Source of the DNA: Blasia pusilla | Lineage: Eukaryota; Marchantiophyta; Marchantiopsida; Blasiales | Reading direction: 5' to 3' | Length of the DNA: 64,000 nucleotides | Assembly: GCA_050084515.1 (NCBI GenBank) | Contig: CM114271.1 | Span: forward strand, 52,390,001-52,454,000 | In this document: positions 37,806 to 48,560 of the stretch, one piece after another | How positions within the stretch are numbered: the stretch's first letter is position 1 | How the letters are laid out: each line of letters begins with the position of its first letter | Translations under genes and position numbers: made by a program | The notes under the pieces: model-generated | Seen by the model: only the letters and a program-made list of their open reading frames with translations | What the model was told of the DNA's origin: nothing | Database searches by the model: none

Positions 37806-38402
37806 AGATGCGGCACAAATTCCGCGACAAATTCCAACTGCGGAACAGTCCACCGCCGCGCTGAAACCTGGACCAATTCCAGACAGGAATAAGGCTTCTA
37901 CACATAGCAACCCGATAGATTAAGGTCGAAACCTCAGGAAAAAGTTGTTGCCACAAACTTCCGAGCGCGCACTAGTCCACTAACGACCACAATCCTGGAA
38001 GAATTCCATACCGAATAAAGCGTTCATTTCATTTCAAAAGAACCTACCAGATGCAGTCGTGTAGACTGAAGAGACCCTGCGGAATGTCGAGGGGCAGCGA
38101 TTGATCGTGGAGCGGAGAGCGCAGATGTGCGAGCGCTTAAGAATGAGACAATTCGTGCGCAGTATGAACTACAGTGCCCGCCGAGACACTCCGGACACTA
38201 GTGATGCGGGAGAGTTGCCCATGAGGCGGTGGGATTTCGAAGGGAAAGTGGAAGGTCATAGCGCGGGAACAACATCGGCAAAATGACACTTCTTATTAAA
38301 AAATAAACGTTCCAGTGACGACACCCCTCGAGCTGACACGTGGCAATAAGTTGCTTTCTTAAACTTGAGAGAACTACCCGGTGCCGGCTCCGGCCCCTTA
38401 TT
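37806..38402 (-). promoter_or_regulatory. MCM10 upstream region with one E2F-like site
   Basis: The only sizeable gene-free stretch directly upstream of MCM10. It contains GCGCGGGAAC at 38261-38270, close to the E2F consensus (TTTSSCGC on either strand). MCM10 and other replication genes are commonly E2F targets. No TATA box near the ATG was recognised. Confidence 0.35.
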
Positions 38403-38453
38403 ATCTTTTAATATATGACATGTAAACCCGTTACATGTCATATATTAAAAGAT
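38403..38453. repeat. Perfect 23-bp inverted repeat with a 5-nt loop
   Basis: Arms 38403-38425 and 38431-38453 are exact reverse complements (core TATATGACATGTAA / TTACATGTCATATA). Confidence 0.95.
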
Positions 38454-38569
38454 GGTGAGGTTTGTGGATATGTTGACCTTTTCTAAGAGTTCTCTAAGAG
38501 TTCTTATTGATAAGATAGTGAGATAATACGACAAAATATAAAACACGGACTGAAACCGAAAGGGATTAT

Positions 38570-39340
38570 AGAGATAAAATGTATTAATCAATAAATGATT
38601 TATTTAATATTATAAAAGGCAATTATGAATATAAAAAATGCAATAACTATCATAAATAACCAAAATTTAGAAGTTTTTCCTCAATTCATATTTGATGGAA
38701 AGGGAAAATAAATTTTGATAGAGAAGGAGTAGATTTTATCTAAATCTTATGGAAGGGTAAAATTACTTAGGGGATTGGGATATCATTTAAATTTGAATGG
38801 AGGATTGTAATTACTAAGAAGAGTGAAATGTTATTACTCTTCTAAGACTTTAGAAAATATAAATTATAATTAAGATAATTTTTATTTTTTTGTAATTGAA
38901 TTTAAATTTGTGTCATAATAAATTTGAAGAATATTTTTTCAATTTTCTTTTTTTGACCTTTTTATTTAAATTTTGAAATGAATAAATTTAATGTTTTTTT
39001 TAATATTCATTTTAACTCACATGTAATATTTTGGGAAAGGAAAATGAATTTGAAAGAAAAGGAAAATAATTTCGTTAATTAAAACTAGCTAAGATTTTGG
39101 TTGGTGAATGTTATGTTGGTGGGAAGAGTGGGAGGGGAAGAATGGTTATTGTTCGAGCTTTTACGGAGGAGTGAAATTATTTAGGGGATATGGGTATTAT
39201 TTGAAAGTGAAATTTTCCTACTCTTTTAAGATTTTAAAAAGTGGAAATTATACTTAAATTAAAATTTCAAATTTTAAACATAGTTTTTAAAAAATATTAT
39301 TGACACCTATATTTTAAGGCCCTTCTGTTGACATGTGGCT
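38570..39340 (+). repeat. Dispersed AT-rich repeat, copy 2
   Basis: Aligns in the same orientation with 16690-17400. The homology ends near GCCCTTCT(A/G)TTGA in both. The copy is followed at 39455-39500 by a GTGCATCGCAC...ACTAGT terminus like that at 6998. Confidence 0.75.
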
Positions 39341-39736
39341 ATTGGACAACAAGAAAATGTTTCGCATGTTATGGGCAACGAGAAAAAAGTTTGACTTTGT
39401 GTGCAACATCAATAATCCCTTCCCTTCATGGGCTATGCACTAACAAAAACTCTTCAAACACTTTTTTATTTTCCGTGCATCGCACAACACCTTACTAGTT
39501 TTATGAAAAGGAGTTCAATTAAGAGAAGACAATGAAATAGAGAAGAGAAAGGAGGAACAGAATAACACTTGGTTGGATTACGGGTAAATTTAACTTGAAA
39601 AATCGCCAACATGCCTCCAAAAAGAGATGTACCTACATCTAGTAATATTATAGATACACACTAATGATAATTACTTTATCCCTACCCCTCTCAAAGGGCC
39701 GCACGCTAATTCTTTTCTTAGCAGCCCTATTCCCTA

Positions 39737-39806
39737 ATACACATGCATTCCCTACCAAACCGTGTACCCTAAGTTGTACACGGTTTGGTAGGGAATGCAT
39801 GTGTAT
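39737..39806. repeat. Perfect 31-bp inverted repeat with an 8-nt loop
   Basis: Arms 39737-39767 and 39776-39806 are exact reverse complements (core CCCTACCAAACCGTGTAC). Confidence 0.96.
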
Positions 39807-40229
39807 AGTGGTTTAATGTAAAACTTTGTTACTTCAAAATAGATCGCCATTTGCATCTACTATTCTAATAAGTGAGCTATCTTGCAATTGTATTCAAGTT
39901 ACAATAGCTTGATTAAGCACATACACATTACTCTCTTATGTATCTATATACACACTGAGATAAGAATCTCAGTTACTAAACTCTCATATTGGTTGAAGTA
40001 ACAACTTATTGTTGATCCCGAACAAGTTTGTCCTATGGTAGTATGTGTGCATAAACTTGAAGGCTAGTGCTTCACAATGATCACAAGGACAACTAAGAAG
40101 TCAACACAAGGCAAAAGGCTAGTGAACAAAATTAGGATACTATCAAATTCTTCAAGAAGATACTACGAGATAAAATCTCCGAATGTAACGATTCTTCATT
40201 CTTCTTCAATTTTGTAGTATAAACTCAAC

Positions 40230-40950
40230 CATAACTTTGGTCGCACCTGAGTAGCCGATAGGCCGAGATCTATCGTGGATAGGGCATAAGAGCCAACGGA
40301 TTGTCTTGAGTGTAACTTTGTCCCGCGGCGTCAGATAAGGTCGAGATTAGGTCTGTTATGTCAAGAACATCATTTATGACAACTTTCCTGTTGAGGTCTT
40401 TCACAACCGGATTACTTGTTAAGCAGGTCACCCGCCCTTGGTAACCTGTGCGCGTACGTTACCAAGAGGATAGCTATTTTGGCTCTTCCCAACCCTATAT
40501 AAGGGAGGAAGATGGCTTTCCCAAGCCATCCTTCTCATATTGAGCCTTATGAGTGCCTCTCTTGCATTGACGTGTGTGGATGTGTAGGAGTTTGGGTGAT
40601 AGCATCCAGATTCCCTCATAGCAGAGGATGGATATGGTTTGATATTCCGATGTAGATTCATGAGTGGAGTCTTAGGTCGGATGAGCCATTTTTACTACTC
40701 CTGATTTTACATTAGAAAGATGCGAGGGGGCGGAGAATTTGTTGTTTGCAGGTAGGCAAGCGAGTTGCCTCCGTCGCGAGCCCCTGGAGATGCTGGTTGG
40801 CATTTGTATTTTTGCTTTTTTAGTTCGAGAGGTCGTGCGCGGAAGCTTTGTCCATTTTTCTCAGATTTCTGTGGTGGTCTTTTACTTGACGAGGGACAAC
40901 GGATGGGCATAGCGCACAGTGTGGCGGCAAGTGTATCAACGAGAGTAACA
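40230..40950 (+). repeat. LTR-like dispersed repeat, copy A
   Basis: Aligns in direct orientation with 58730-59390 over most of its length, from GAGTAGCCGATAGGCCGAG to the TTTTTCTCAGATTT block. It contains CCTATATAAG (near 40493), a good TATA box, followed by GATGGCTTTCCCAAGCCAT. This promoter-in-repeat structure suggests an LTR or solo LTR, but the TG..CA ends and a PBS were not found. Part of it also occurs at 23690-23990. Confidence 0.7.
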
Positions 40951-41134
40951 TGAGAAGGAGAAGAGGAGTGTGAAACTTGACTTGCAACCGTTGGGGGGAT
41001 CTCAAATAAAAGAGGCGAGGATAGGGCGTAGCCGCCTGGGGTTAGGTCGGAGGCAAAAGAGGGCAAGGAATTTTTCAGTTCGGGGGTCGAGAGTCATAGT
41101 CGGGGCCAGAAGCCTGGGAGGTGGGAGCAGAGGG

Positions 41135-41241
41135 CGAAGCCCATACTTTGCCGCGGCTTCGCAATAAAGCGAAGCCTAGGCTAGGCCCTATCGGCAGGCG
41201 CCTCAGTGAAGGCGCGCTTCGGAGCTCCGGATCGGGAAAAC
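41135..41241 (+). repeat. Left terminal inverted repeat of the MULE
   Basis: Starts CGAAGCCCATACTTTGCC and ends GATCGGGAAAAC; 105/107 identity with the reverse complement of 53482-53588. Weaker similarity continues inwards to about 41285 (GGCGGATATCGG). It contains the small hairpin GCTTCGC-AATAAA-GCGAAGC. Confidence 0.93.
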
Positions 41242-41523
41242 GGAAATATCGGTAGACCGCGGTAGCGGTTGGCGGATATCGGCTGGGCGTCTCCACCGGC
41301 TACGGATGGATGTAGGGAAGGACGGGACGGACGGATTTAGGGAAGGACGGACGGGGTGCCCTAATCATCGCTAATCACTAGGGCTAAGACGGAGTTGGCT
41401 TCGGTCTCGACGCCCGGGCTGTTCGTTCGAATGTGCGCGATTCTGATTTTGACCCTCACTTTTGCGGTTTCGCTCCGATGCTTTTCGTTTACAGTGCAAA
41501 GAACGTGGCAATTCGCGCAAACA

Positions 41524-42475
41524 GTGTGGTGGGTGGTGAGTTTAGGGGTTTGAAGGCTGTTCGACACCCGCGCGACCCATGCGTTTCAGTGTTTTTGTGT
41601 TTCCGTGTTGTGGCTCTCGCGGAAATTGTAGTGTTTACGTTCGTTGTTGCAAGTTTGAAGGTGGTAGTGAGCTTTCACGAACGAAGGTGGTAGTGCTGTC
41701 ATTTTTCGTGACCGGATTGGGGTTCTGCGTTAAGGTTTGGCTTCGAGTGTTTTCGTGCAAGGAAGGTCTCAGTTCGCTTTTCAATGTTGGAGTTCGTCTG
41801 ATGTTTCATGTTTCCGCGTTTCCGCGTTTCCGCGTTTCGCTTTTCAATGTTGGAGTCTCAGTTCAATGTTTTCGTGCAAGGAAGGTCTCCGTTCGCTTTT
41901 CAATGTCTGATGTTTCAGTGTTTTCGTGTTTCGCGAGGCTCTCACGGAAATTGTTGCTCTCGGCCAAACAATTCCCGTGTGGTGGGTGGTGGGTTTAGGG
42001 GTTTGAAGGCTGTTCGACACTCGCGCGACCCATGCGTTTCAGTGTTTTCGTGTTTCTGTGTTGTGGCTCTCGTGGAAATTGTAGTGTTTACGTTCGTTGT
42101 TGCAAGTTTGAAGGTGGTAGTGAGCTTTCACGAACGAAGGTGGTAGTGAACTTTCACGAACGAAGGTGGTAGTGCTGTCATTTTTCGTGACCGGACTGGG
42201 GTTCTGCATCAAGGTTTGGCTTCGAGTGTTTTCGTGCAAGGAAGGTCTCAGTTCGCTTTTCAATGTTGGAGTTCGTCTGATGTTTCATGTTTCTGCGTTT
42301 CCGCGTTTCCGCGTTTCGCTTTTCAATGTTGGAGTCTCAGTTCAATGTTTTCATGCAAGGAAGGTCTCCGTTCGCTTTTCAATGTCTGATGTTTCAGTGT
42401 TTTTGTGTTTCCGCGTAGTGGCTCTCACGGAAATTGTTGCTCTCGGCCAAACAATTCCCTTTTCAGTGGCAATTC
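41524..42475. repeat. Subterminal tandem duplication, ~455-480-bp units
   Basis: Unit 1 starts near 41524 and unit 2 near 41977 with GTGTGGTGGGTGGTG, followed by TTTAGGGGTTTGAAGGCTG. Unit 2 has an extra ~25-bp internal duplication (CTTTCACGAACGAAGGTGGT). Within each unit shorter motifs repeat (TTCCGCGTTTCCGCG; CGCTTTTCAATGTTGGAGT). Frames across it are not protein-like. Confidence 0.9.
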
Positions 42476-43785
42476 CCTTTTCAATGTTGTTTCGCAACTA
42501 TTTCTAGGGTGGGTTTGGCTTTCGTTGTGTAGGTTCGTTGTTGCAAGTTTGAAGGTGGTAGTGAGCTACCGCTTTGGAGTGTCTCGTGGCCGGGTTGTAG
42601 ATCTCGTTATGGGTTTGGCTTTCGATTAGGCGTTCGTTGCTGGCAATCAGGCGCGGTGGTAGTGCGCTTTTGACGAAGTGCCACCGTTTATCGCGAGCTT
42701 ATTTAAGTATCGTGACCGGGCGGGGGTTCTTGTTCCGGGTCGGGTTTAGGCTTCGTGTATGAGTTTGTTGCTGACATTGAGGATTCCAAGGCGGCAACGC
42801 GCATTTTGACAAAGTCGCCAACGACCGCTACAAGATTGAAATTGAAACGCGTGCCCAACGATGTCGGCTATGCATGAGTTAATCCGAATTGATGGGGCAA
42901 GGAGGAGAGCAGAGTGAATGTGGGAGTGAGTTGCGCTCAAGGTACTTCTCATGCAAATGCTCATGTGAAGGTGTCTTGTATATACAAACAAAGGAGTAGC
43001 GCTTGGGAGAAGGTGGACTGACAGCGCTTGTGTCTTTCCTCTCTTGTACACGCCAGAGGTGGATTCCTCTTCTCTTTCCATTCTTGCTAGTGGTGTTGCT
43101 GATTCTAGAGTTGAAGCGTCCAGATGTAGATGAATTGAAGGAGGTCTACGTGTGAAGCCATGGATGGAGTTGCATTTTCGGAGGTAGTTGCGGTGATCGT
43201 GGGAGTCCATGTAATTTCGTTGAGATATGGGGCTCATGAAAGAGTTGTGAAAATTTTTGCAACTTTTAGTCAGGATCCGTTAGGTTTTCCCATTGTTTGT
43301 CGATGTCCTTGGTTTCTCTCTGCGTAGAGAGGTGGATCTGTTTCATCCCCCTTCCCTTGTCCTCTCTCTCGCTATAACCCTGTACAATAGACATAGTTGC
43401 TTGTTCAAACCCGCCCGAGTGTATCCCGGCATTAGCAAAATCTTTGCAAAATGGGACGCCGTGAAATACAGTAATTGCAATCGGGGTCCTTGGTGCCGAC
43501 TTCCATCTAGTGACCCTCCATCCTTGCGTGACGATTCTCCTCGTGATCAGGTACATTAGTTGTATGTTTGGATTTCTTTGTATTGGTTATTGCTTCACTG
43601 CAAAGAATTGCAAACTAAACAAGGTTCTTGACACGCTTTTATGACCACATCACGCAGTTCGGCTAGCTGCATTTAATTGTGTAACTCCTACCGAATTTCC
43701 ATCATCGGAGCTCTTAGGTTCTGAATGCAAAGGAGCTCTTAGGTTCTGAATGTGAACTTGACCTTTCGGTCGGTAGTATAGTAGG
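42476..43785. other. MULE subterminal region without a recognised gene
   Basis: A 163-codon minus-strand frame (42746-43237) has no recognisable feature. A 27-bp tandem duplication (GGAGCTCTTAGGTTCTGAATG) lies at 43708-43752. This may be 5' regulatory sequence of the next gene. Confidence 0.45.
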
Positions 43786-43795
43786 AATATATAGG
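43786..43795 (+). promoter_or_regulatory. Probable TATA box of the MULE accessory gene
   Basis: AATATATAGG about 45 bp upstream of the ATG at 43838. The distance fits a short 5' UTR. Confidence 0.5.
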
Positions 43796-43837
43796 GTTTT
43801 ACATACATTACGGGTACTACTGTCGCCTGCTGTTATC

Positions 43838-44590
43838 ATGCCCGACATCCCCATTGCAAAGTTCTTAGATGCCTGTAGGCTACGTGAGCTTACAATCACT
43901 GTGAAAGAGCCCGAAAATGTTACACGTTTCCTTTCTGGAAATCAGGGGTCGAGTGAAACATGGGTGAGCCCCATGATTCATAGTAGCTTCACTAGTGACT
44001 TTTTCCTCTCAAACATTGTCTGCAAGCGTTCACATCCGCTATCCAAAAATTACTTGGATGATTGGATCATCCTGGGCTTTCCCCTAGAAACGTACGAGTG
44101 TTTAGAGCAAGCTGCTAGGCATGCGGGCTACAAGGTAGCTTTCTCTCCGAAAGCACGCTTGGCGGGTGGGCACGTATGGTTTGACTCCTACTTCCAGAAA
44201 AATGGCTTGACCAATTTTAAAGTAGTGGGACATGAGGGAGGTAAGATGAAGGTGCATACCATTCCAGACATCAAAAGTATGATGGAGGCATCAAATCAGA
44301 ATTTGATAACAAAGATTGTATGCACCATCCGATTAAAAAGGAGATTATCCACCATAGAGGATATAGAAAAGAATGACCTTATCCCTTGGGTAATCGGTGT
44401 TACCCCTAAAAGCATATACCTTATTGACCAAACTGACGTGGATGACAATCTATCTGTTGAGAAGGACCAAATTCCAGATCTGTCTGTGCAAAGTATGAGC
44501 TCCTTTGCCATTATGAGCTTAGCTCGGGGTAAGTGCTCTGCACTGATTAAGATTTATCCTATCTTGAGAAGCAAGGATTTGTGGGAGTAG
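43838..44590 (+). CDS. Unrecognised protein, first exon(s) of the MULE accessory gene
   Basis: Intact open frame of 250 codons starting at an ATG preceded by a TATA box. I do not recognise the protein. It is mixed alpha/beta in character, without a signal peptide or membrane segment, and has an early NVTRFLSGNQ and a GFPLETYECLEQAARHAGY helix-like stretch. A strong donor-type site (GGG followed by GTAAGTGC, about 44529) lies before the stop, so the frame may be spliced to the downstream exons at 45270 onwards; otherwise it is a separate 250-residue protein. No counterpart is visible next to the second MULE copy because sequence there is cut off by another repeat. Cytoplasmic or nuclear location is likely by default. 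Confidence 0.6.
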   Translation: MPDIPIAKFLDACRLRELTITVKEPENVTRFLSGNQGSSETWVSPMIHSSFTSDFFLSNIVCKRSHPLSKNYLDDWIILGFPLETYECLEQAARHAGYKVAFSPKARLAGGHVWFDSYFQKNGLTNFKVVGHEGGKMKVHTIPDIKSMMEASNQNLITKIVCTIRLKRRLSTIEDIEKNDLIPWVIGVTPKSIYLIDQTDVDDNLSVEKDQIPDLSVQSMSSFAIMSLARGKCSALIKIYPILRSKDLWE

Positions 44591-45269
44591 TTTGGAGGAA
44601 TTGATATCCCTGCCCTTCTTTTGTGTTTGTGTAGGTAGTGGCCAATCTTCTAGATCATAGGCACCATAGCTTATCACTTCATAGTGATAAACACAATACT
44701 GTTGCTATTGTGAAATTTTGTACGGGTGGTTTTTAATGTTTACGATATCCCTTTTTTGTCCTTCACCGGACTATGGTCCGGATGTAGTATCGGGTGTAGC
44801 TAGTTTATATACACGTTGGCATATGTGTGTGTGTGTATATATATATATGTATGCATTTCTATATGTATAGTTATAGTAGAGCCCGCCAAGAGAGGGTTTA
44901 GGGTTTCTTAGGCAGCAGATTTGTATGGGTGTGTAGGCAGATGCCTGTACTAGAATCGGGCTTAGCTGGTAGGTGGGCAAAATCACATCGAAGGTGGATA
45001 GCATTTTCGTATCAATCTTACAGAGGAATATAGTTGCCCACTAGGAGAAGTGCTATGGGTTTGAAGTTAAATCCCAACAGAGCAACTTGTTAGGTCCTGG
45101 GGGATGCTCTAGAATGCCATGTGAACTCTGCAGCTTATATTTGAATGCAGCTCATGTGCGACTTTTCTTGAATGCCAACATAACAATTCATTGCTTACAT
45201 TGTTGGTTATGTTCATACATAGGCAAAATTCTACAAGGGAGAGGTGGAGAAAGAGCAGGTTGCTCTTGA

Positions 45270-46463
45270 GTTTAGAAAGATGTTTCTTTGCATTCATGGG
45301 CAAGAGCCCACCTTTCCTGAGAAGCAAGCCTACCAAACCTCGCTATGGCGGGACCCAGTGGAGTGGGTCCACTATTGCTACTCTTAGGAGCATAAGCAGT
45401 GGGTTTGCTTGTGCTCAAAGTGCATTGAGTTTTTCCGTCTGGCGGAAACCTTCAACTCGCACATTGCTACCCACTGATTGAGGCCTGTGTCGGGTACACC
45501 TCGGCCGACGGGGAAGAAGAAGGTGGAAGGCGATGGTGAAGCAGAGGAAGAATTGGAAGAAGATGAGGGTAAGTAAACCCTATACCTGTTCTATCACCAC
45601 TTACCGTGCTCGGTGCAAATGAATGTCATGTTTAGGGATAGCACTGAATTTTGTCATGGCTCGGATGTCTTAGTTGGGGTTATGGTTTTTTTTCCTGATG
45701 TAGGTACTTATGTGACGCCATCTTCTGCGAATATCAGACTGAGGGGCACGGTGCTACAACGATGGGCCAATCGCAAAAGACAGAAGAAGGCTGCACTTCT
45801 AAACAAAGCCAAAGAGCATGCACGAAGGGCTGCAGGACCCTTTGCCCCCATGCCTGCCTTAACTGACCTTTTAATTGCATTTGAGGCTCACATAGCGCAT
45901 CAATTCCAGTAGACCTCTTGGTCATGCCTAGCCAAGTTGGAAGAATACGAAAAGGCTAGGGAGGAACTAGAGAGCACCCTAGGCCGCCCGACCACCATTG
46001 TGAGCTCATGGATTGAGTCAGGACGTAGCCTTCTCCCTTCCACCATTCCATTGGATAGAGTGAACCGAAGTACCTACTGGAGATGTCTTGCTGCATTTCA
46101 CCATTTATCTGCTGTGTGGGTGATGGATAGGCAAGAACCGTGATCGATGGGATCTTTGGTTTCGAGACTAGACACCAGCAGGTAGAGCAGTCCCTTGTAG
46201 TGTTAGATGCTATGCGTCGATATCATCGACATTTTTGGTACATCGGTGAAGAGTACTACACCCCCCGGTTCAAGCACCACTATAGAATTTGGAAAGAAAC
46301 AAACAAACTTGCCATACTAGCGAGGATGAGAGAGAAAGTGACTCGTTTGTATGTGGATGGAGTCGGGTGCAGCCATGCAGATCTGTCTTGTCTTCTTGGG
46401 TATATGAAAGCTTCCTATTATTTGAAATGCATTTTTCTGTCCCTATTTCTTAGTATACTATAG
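45270..46463 (+). pseudogene. MULE accessory gene: C2H2/BED-like finger plus conserved unknown domain
   Basis: One frame from about 45277 to 45568 reads through EKQAYQTSLWRDPVEWVHYC and WVCLCSKCIEFFR, then FNSHIATH. This is a C-x2-C ... H-x3-H finger of BED-like spacing, interrupted by TAG (45388) and TGA (about 45478). An acidic stretch EAEEELEEDEG follows, with a donor at 45569. After the acceptor at 45702-45703 comes PSSANIRLRGTVLQRW, a basic NRKRQKK segment, WIESGRSLLPS, TYWRCLAAFHHLSAVW, then after a frameshift (about 46135) RRYHRHFW, YYTPRFKHHYRIWKE and VTRLYVDGVG. A TAG interrupts at 45910. The same protein, with its intron after DEG/DED at the same codon, is on the minus strand at 58727-57880. 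The two homologous, spliced copies show a real gene family. Function unknown; the finger suggests DNA binding. Confidence 0.75.
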
Positions 46464-46483
46464 CCACATGGATTTCCGGTTCT

Positions 46484-47056
46484 TTGCCCAAGGTTTGCCT
46501 TTTGACATTCATGTGCAAATGTGTACCTATTATGCTTGACAGATTGGTGAAATGTTTGCAAGGAGGTGTGGATGTTGAAATAGTTGACTCCAGTGACTCA
46601 GACTCAAACCTCGGGGGTGCAACGAGCCCAGTACCCAGTGGTGGAGAGAAGAGGGAGGTCTTCTCGACGACTCCATTGGTTCAGCCTCCGTCTCGAGATG
46701 AGCGTACATGTTCCAAATGACACGGCCATGCTACGCCCTGAAGGCACAAACACCACACAGATCTAAGTCCTTAAGTGCAGCAAAGTCCATCGTAAAACAC
46801 CATGAAATCGCCTCGACTACATGTGCGCATTGGAGCGGATGCTGATATTGTGGAAAGTGGGGTTATGGATGATGCACATATACATTCATCCCCTCAAGCA
46901 ATCCGTCGCTCCCCTAGCCCTGACCAGGTGGTCCTCCAAGTAGAACCTGTTAGAGAAGGCCCGCGCCTACGTGGCAGAACCAAGGATGACATGAAGCGAA
47001 GCAGAAGGCTTATGATGATAAAACACGCCAGAGTCACGGAGGAAGAGGTGATGTGA
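46484..47056 (+). other. Possible downstream exons of the accessory gene (low complexity)
   Basis: Two plus-strand frames (46484-46720 and 46802-47056) have acidic-serine (EIVDSSDSDSN) and RSPSPDQ-type sequence, which suits a disordered C-terminal tail. Without homology or transcript data this is only a suggestion. Confidence 0.25.
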
Positions 47057-48050
47057 CAATCCAAAGAAAACACTTGAGTTGTAGTTCCTTGCTTACCATG
47101 TTTTGGCATTCACCTTCCTTGTTGTCTACTTATGTCACTAAATTACTCTTGTACAGGACCTTGTAGTTTCCAGAGATGACGAGTTGAATGCTTTGAACGA
47201 AGATGCTACAATGCCCTTACCCCCCCGGGTAACCTTTGCAGCCGGCCCTCATTATGACAACAATAAGATTCTCACCTTTGTGCAATTTCTTTGGTTTTGA
47301 TTCATTCTTCGAATTTTTCATTGTTAGGTGCAAGACGCTGTAGTTGTATGAACAGCAATGCTAACCGTGGCACGACATGTACAGGCAGAGGATGAGGTAT
47401 CTGACTTCCAGTCCACACCATTGCCGACATTCTCCACACCACTTTTGCAGCCATTGGACACCTCCACATGTGGCCCAAGCGGACAAGAGGATCACCACTG
47501 AGAGGACAGGCCTTCTGGTTTTGGTATGTGGGTTTATGTTTGCATACATTCCCTAAACTGTATTTCATGAATGGGTAAGTATAGCTGCTCTAGGGCCTGC
47601 CCTTTAGCTCTTCATTCATGACTCTAGAGCATTACTTGGCATTGACATCCAAGTGCTTGGTTGTCTAGGTCTTACTCCATTTCATGTAAATTTTTGACTT
47701 GCTTACCTGAGAAGTTAAGGAATGGGTTATGATCCTGGTTTATCGTTCGTGTGCAGATGGTGGATAGCATTTTGACACTTGAGTTCAAGCTAAGGTTATT
47801 GTGGCCATGCTCTGTTTAGGCATATTTTGACATAGAGACTATGGATGCAAGAAATGCTCCATGTTGTGGATGCAAGAAACGCCACAGAATTTTGAATAAA
47901 AATCCGGAGTTTTTCCATATGGAATGGTTATTGAGGCTGTGGTTTACAATGTGTTTTCTCTCATGTGCAAATGTCTGCATCGATGTTTTTTTCCATCCGT
48001 CATTCTTCCGATTCTCCCGATACTCAGTGGCAAATTGTCCCAGATAGACT
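47057..48050. other. MULE interior between the convergent genes, no recognised gene
   Basis: Short frames only. This and the following repeats form the intergenic region where the two convergent transcripts would end. Confidence 0.45.
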
Positions 48051-48560
48051 AGGGCAGTAATCAATTACATGGATTAACATAGAGTAGAGAAACTTTCTTG
48101 AACTGTCACATGCTGTACCAATTCCAGATGTTTGTGGACTTGACGGTTAGTTTGAACACCGAGACTATGGTGTTCACATCTGAAATGTGGTGTTCACGAC
48201 TCTAATAAGCGCCGATCGTGATGACTGTTGTACCAATTCCAGAGGTTTGTGGACGTCGGTTAGTTTGAACATAGGGACTACTAGTTTGAACGAGACTACT
48301 AGTTTGAACGGGCAGTAATCAATTACATGGATTAACATAGAATAGAGAAACTTTCTTGAAGTGTCACATGCTGTACCAATTCCAGATGTTTGTGGACTTG
48401 ACGATTAGTTTGAACACCGAGACTATGGTGTTCACATCTGAAATGTGGTGTTCACGACTCTAATAAGCGCCGATCGTGATGATTGTTGTACCAATTCCAG
48501 AGGTTTGTGGACGTCGGTTAGTTTGAACATAGGGACTACTAGTTTGAACGGGACTATGGT
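48051..48560. repeat. ~258-bp tandem duplication between the convergent genes
   Basis: GGCAGTAATCAATTACATGG starts at about 48052 and again at about 48310, and the match continues for some 240 bp. Each unit itself holds diverged copies of a TGTACCAATTCCAGA(T/G)GTTTGTGGAC motif. Confidence 0.9.

Noticed and set aside
41433-42507. Overlapping plus-strand frames with repeated Phe/Arg/Val-rich sequence
   Set aside because: They are translations of the tandem units at 41524-42475; composition is not protein-like.
42746-43237. 163-codon minus-strand frame in the MULE subterminal region
   Set aside because: No recognisable feature, no counterpart near MULE copy 2, no nearby promoter signal.
48051-48560. 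CRISPR-like array
   Set aside because: Only two long tandem units without regular spacers, in a eukaryotic genome; it is a simple tandem duplication.
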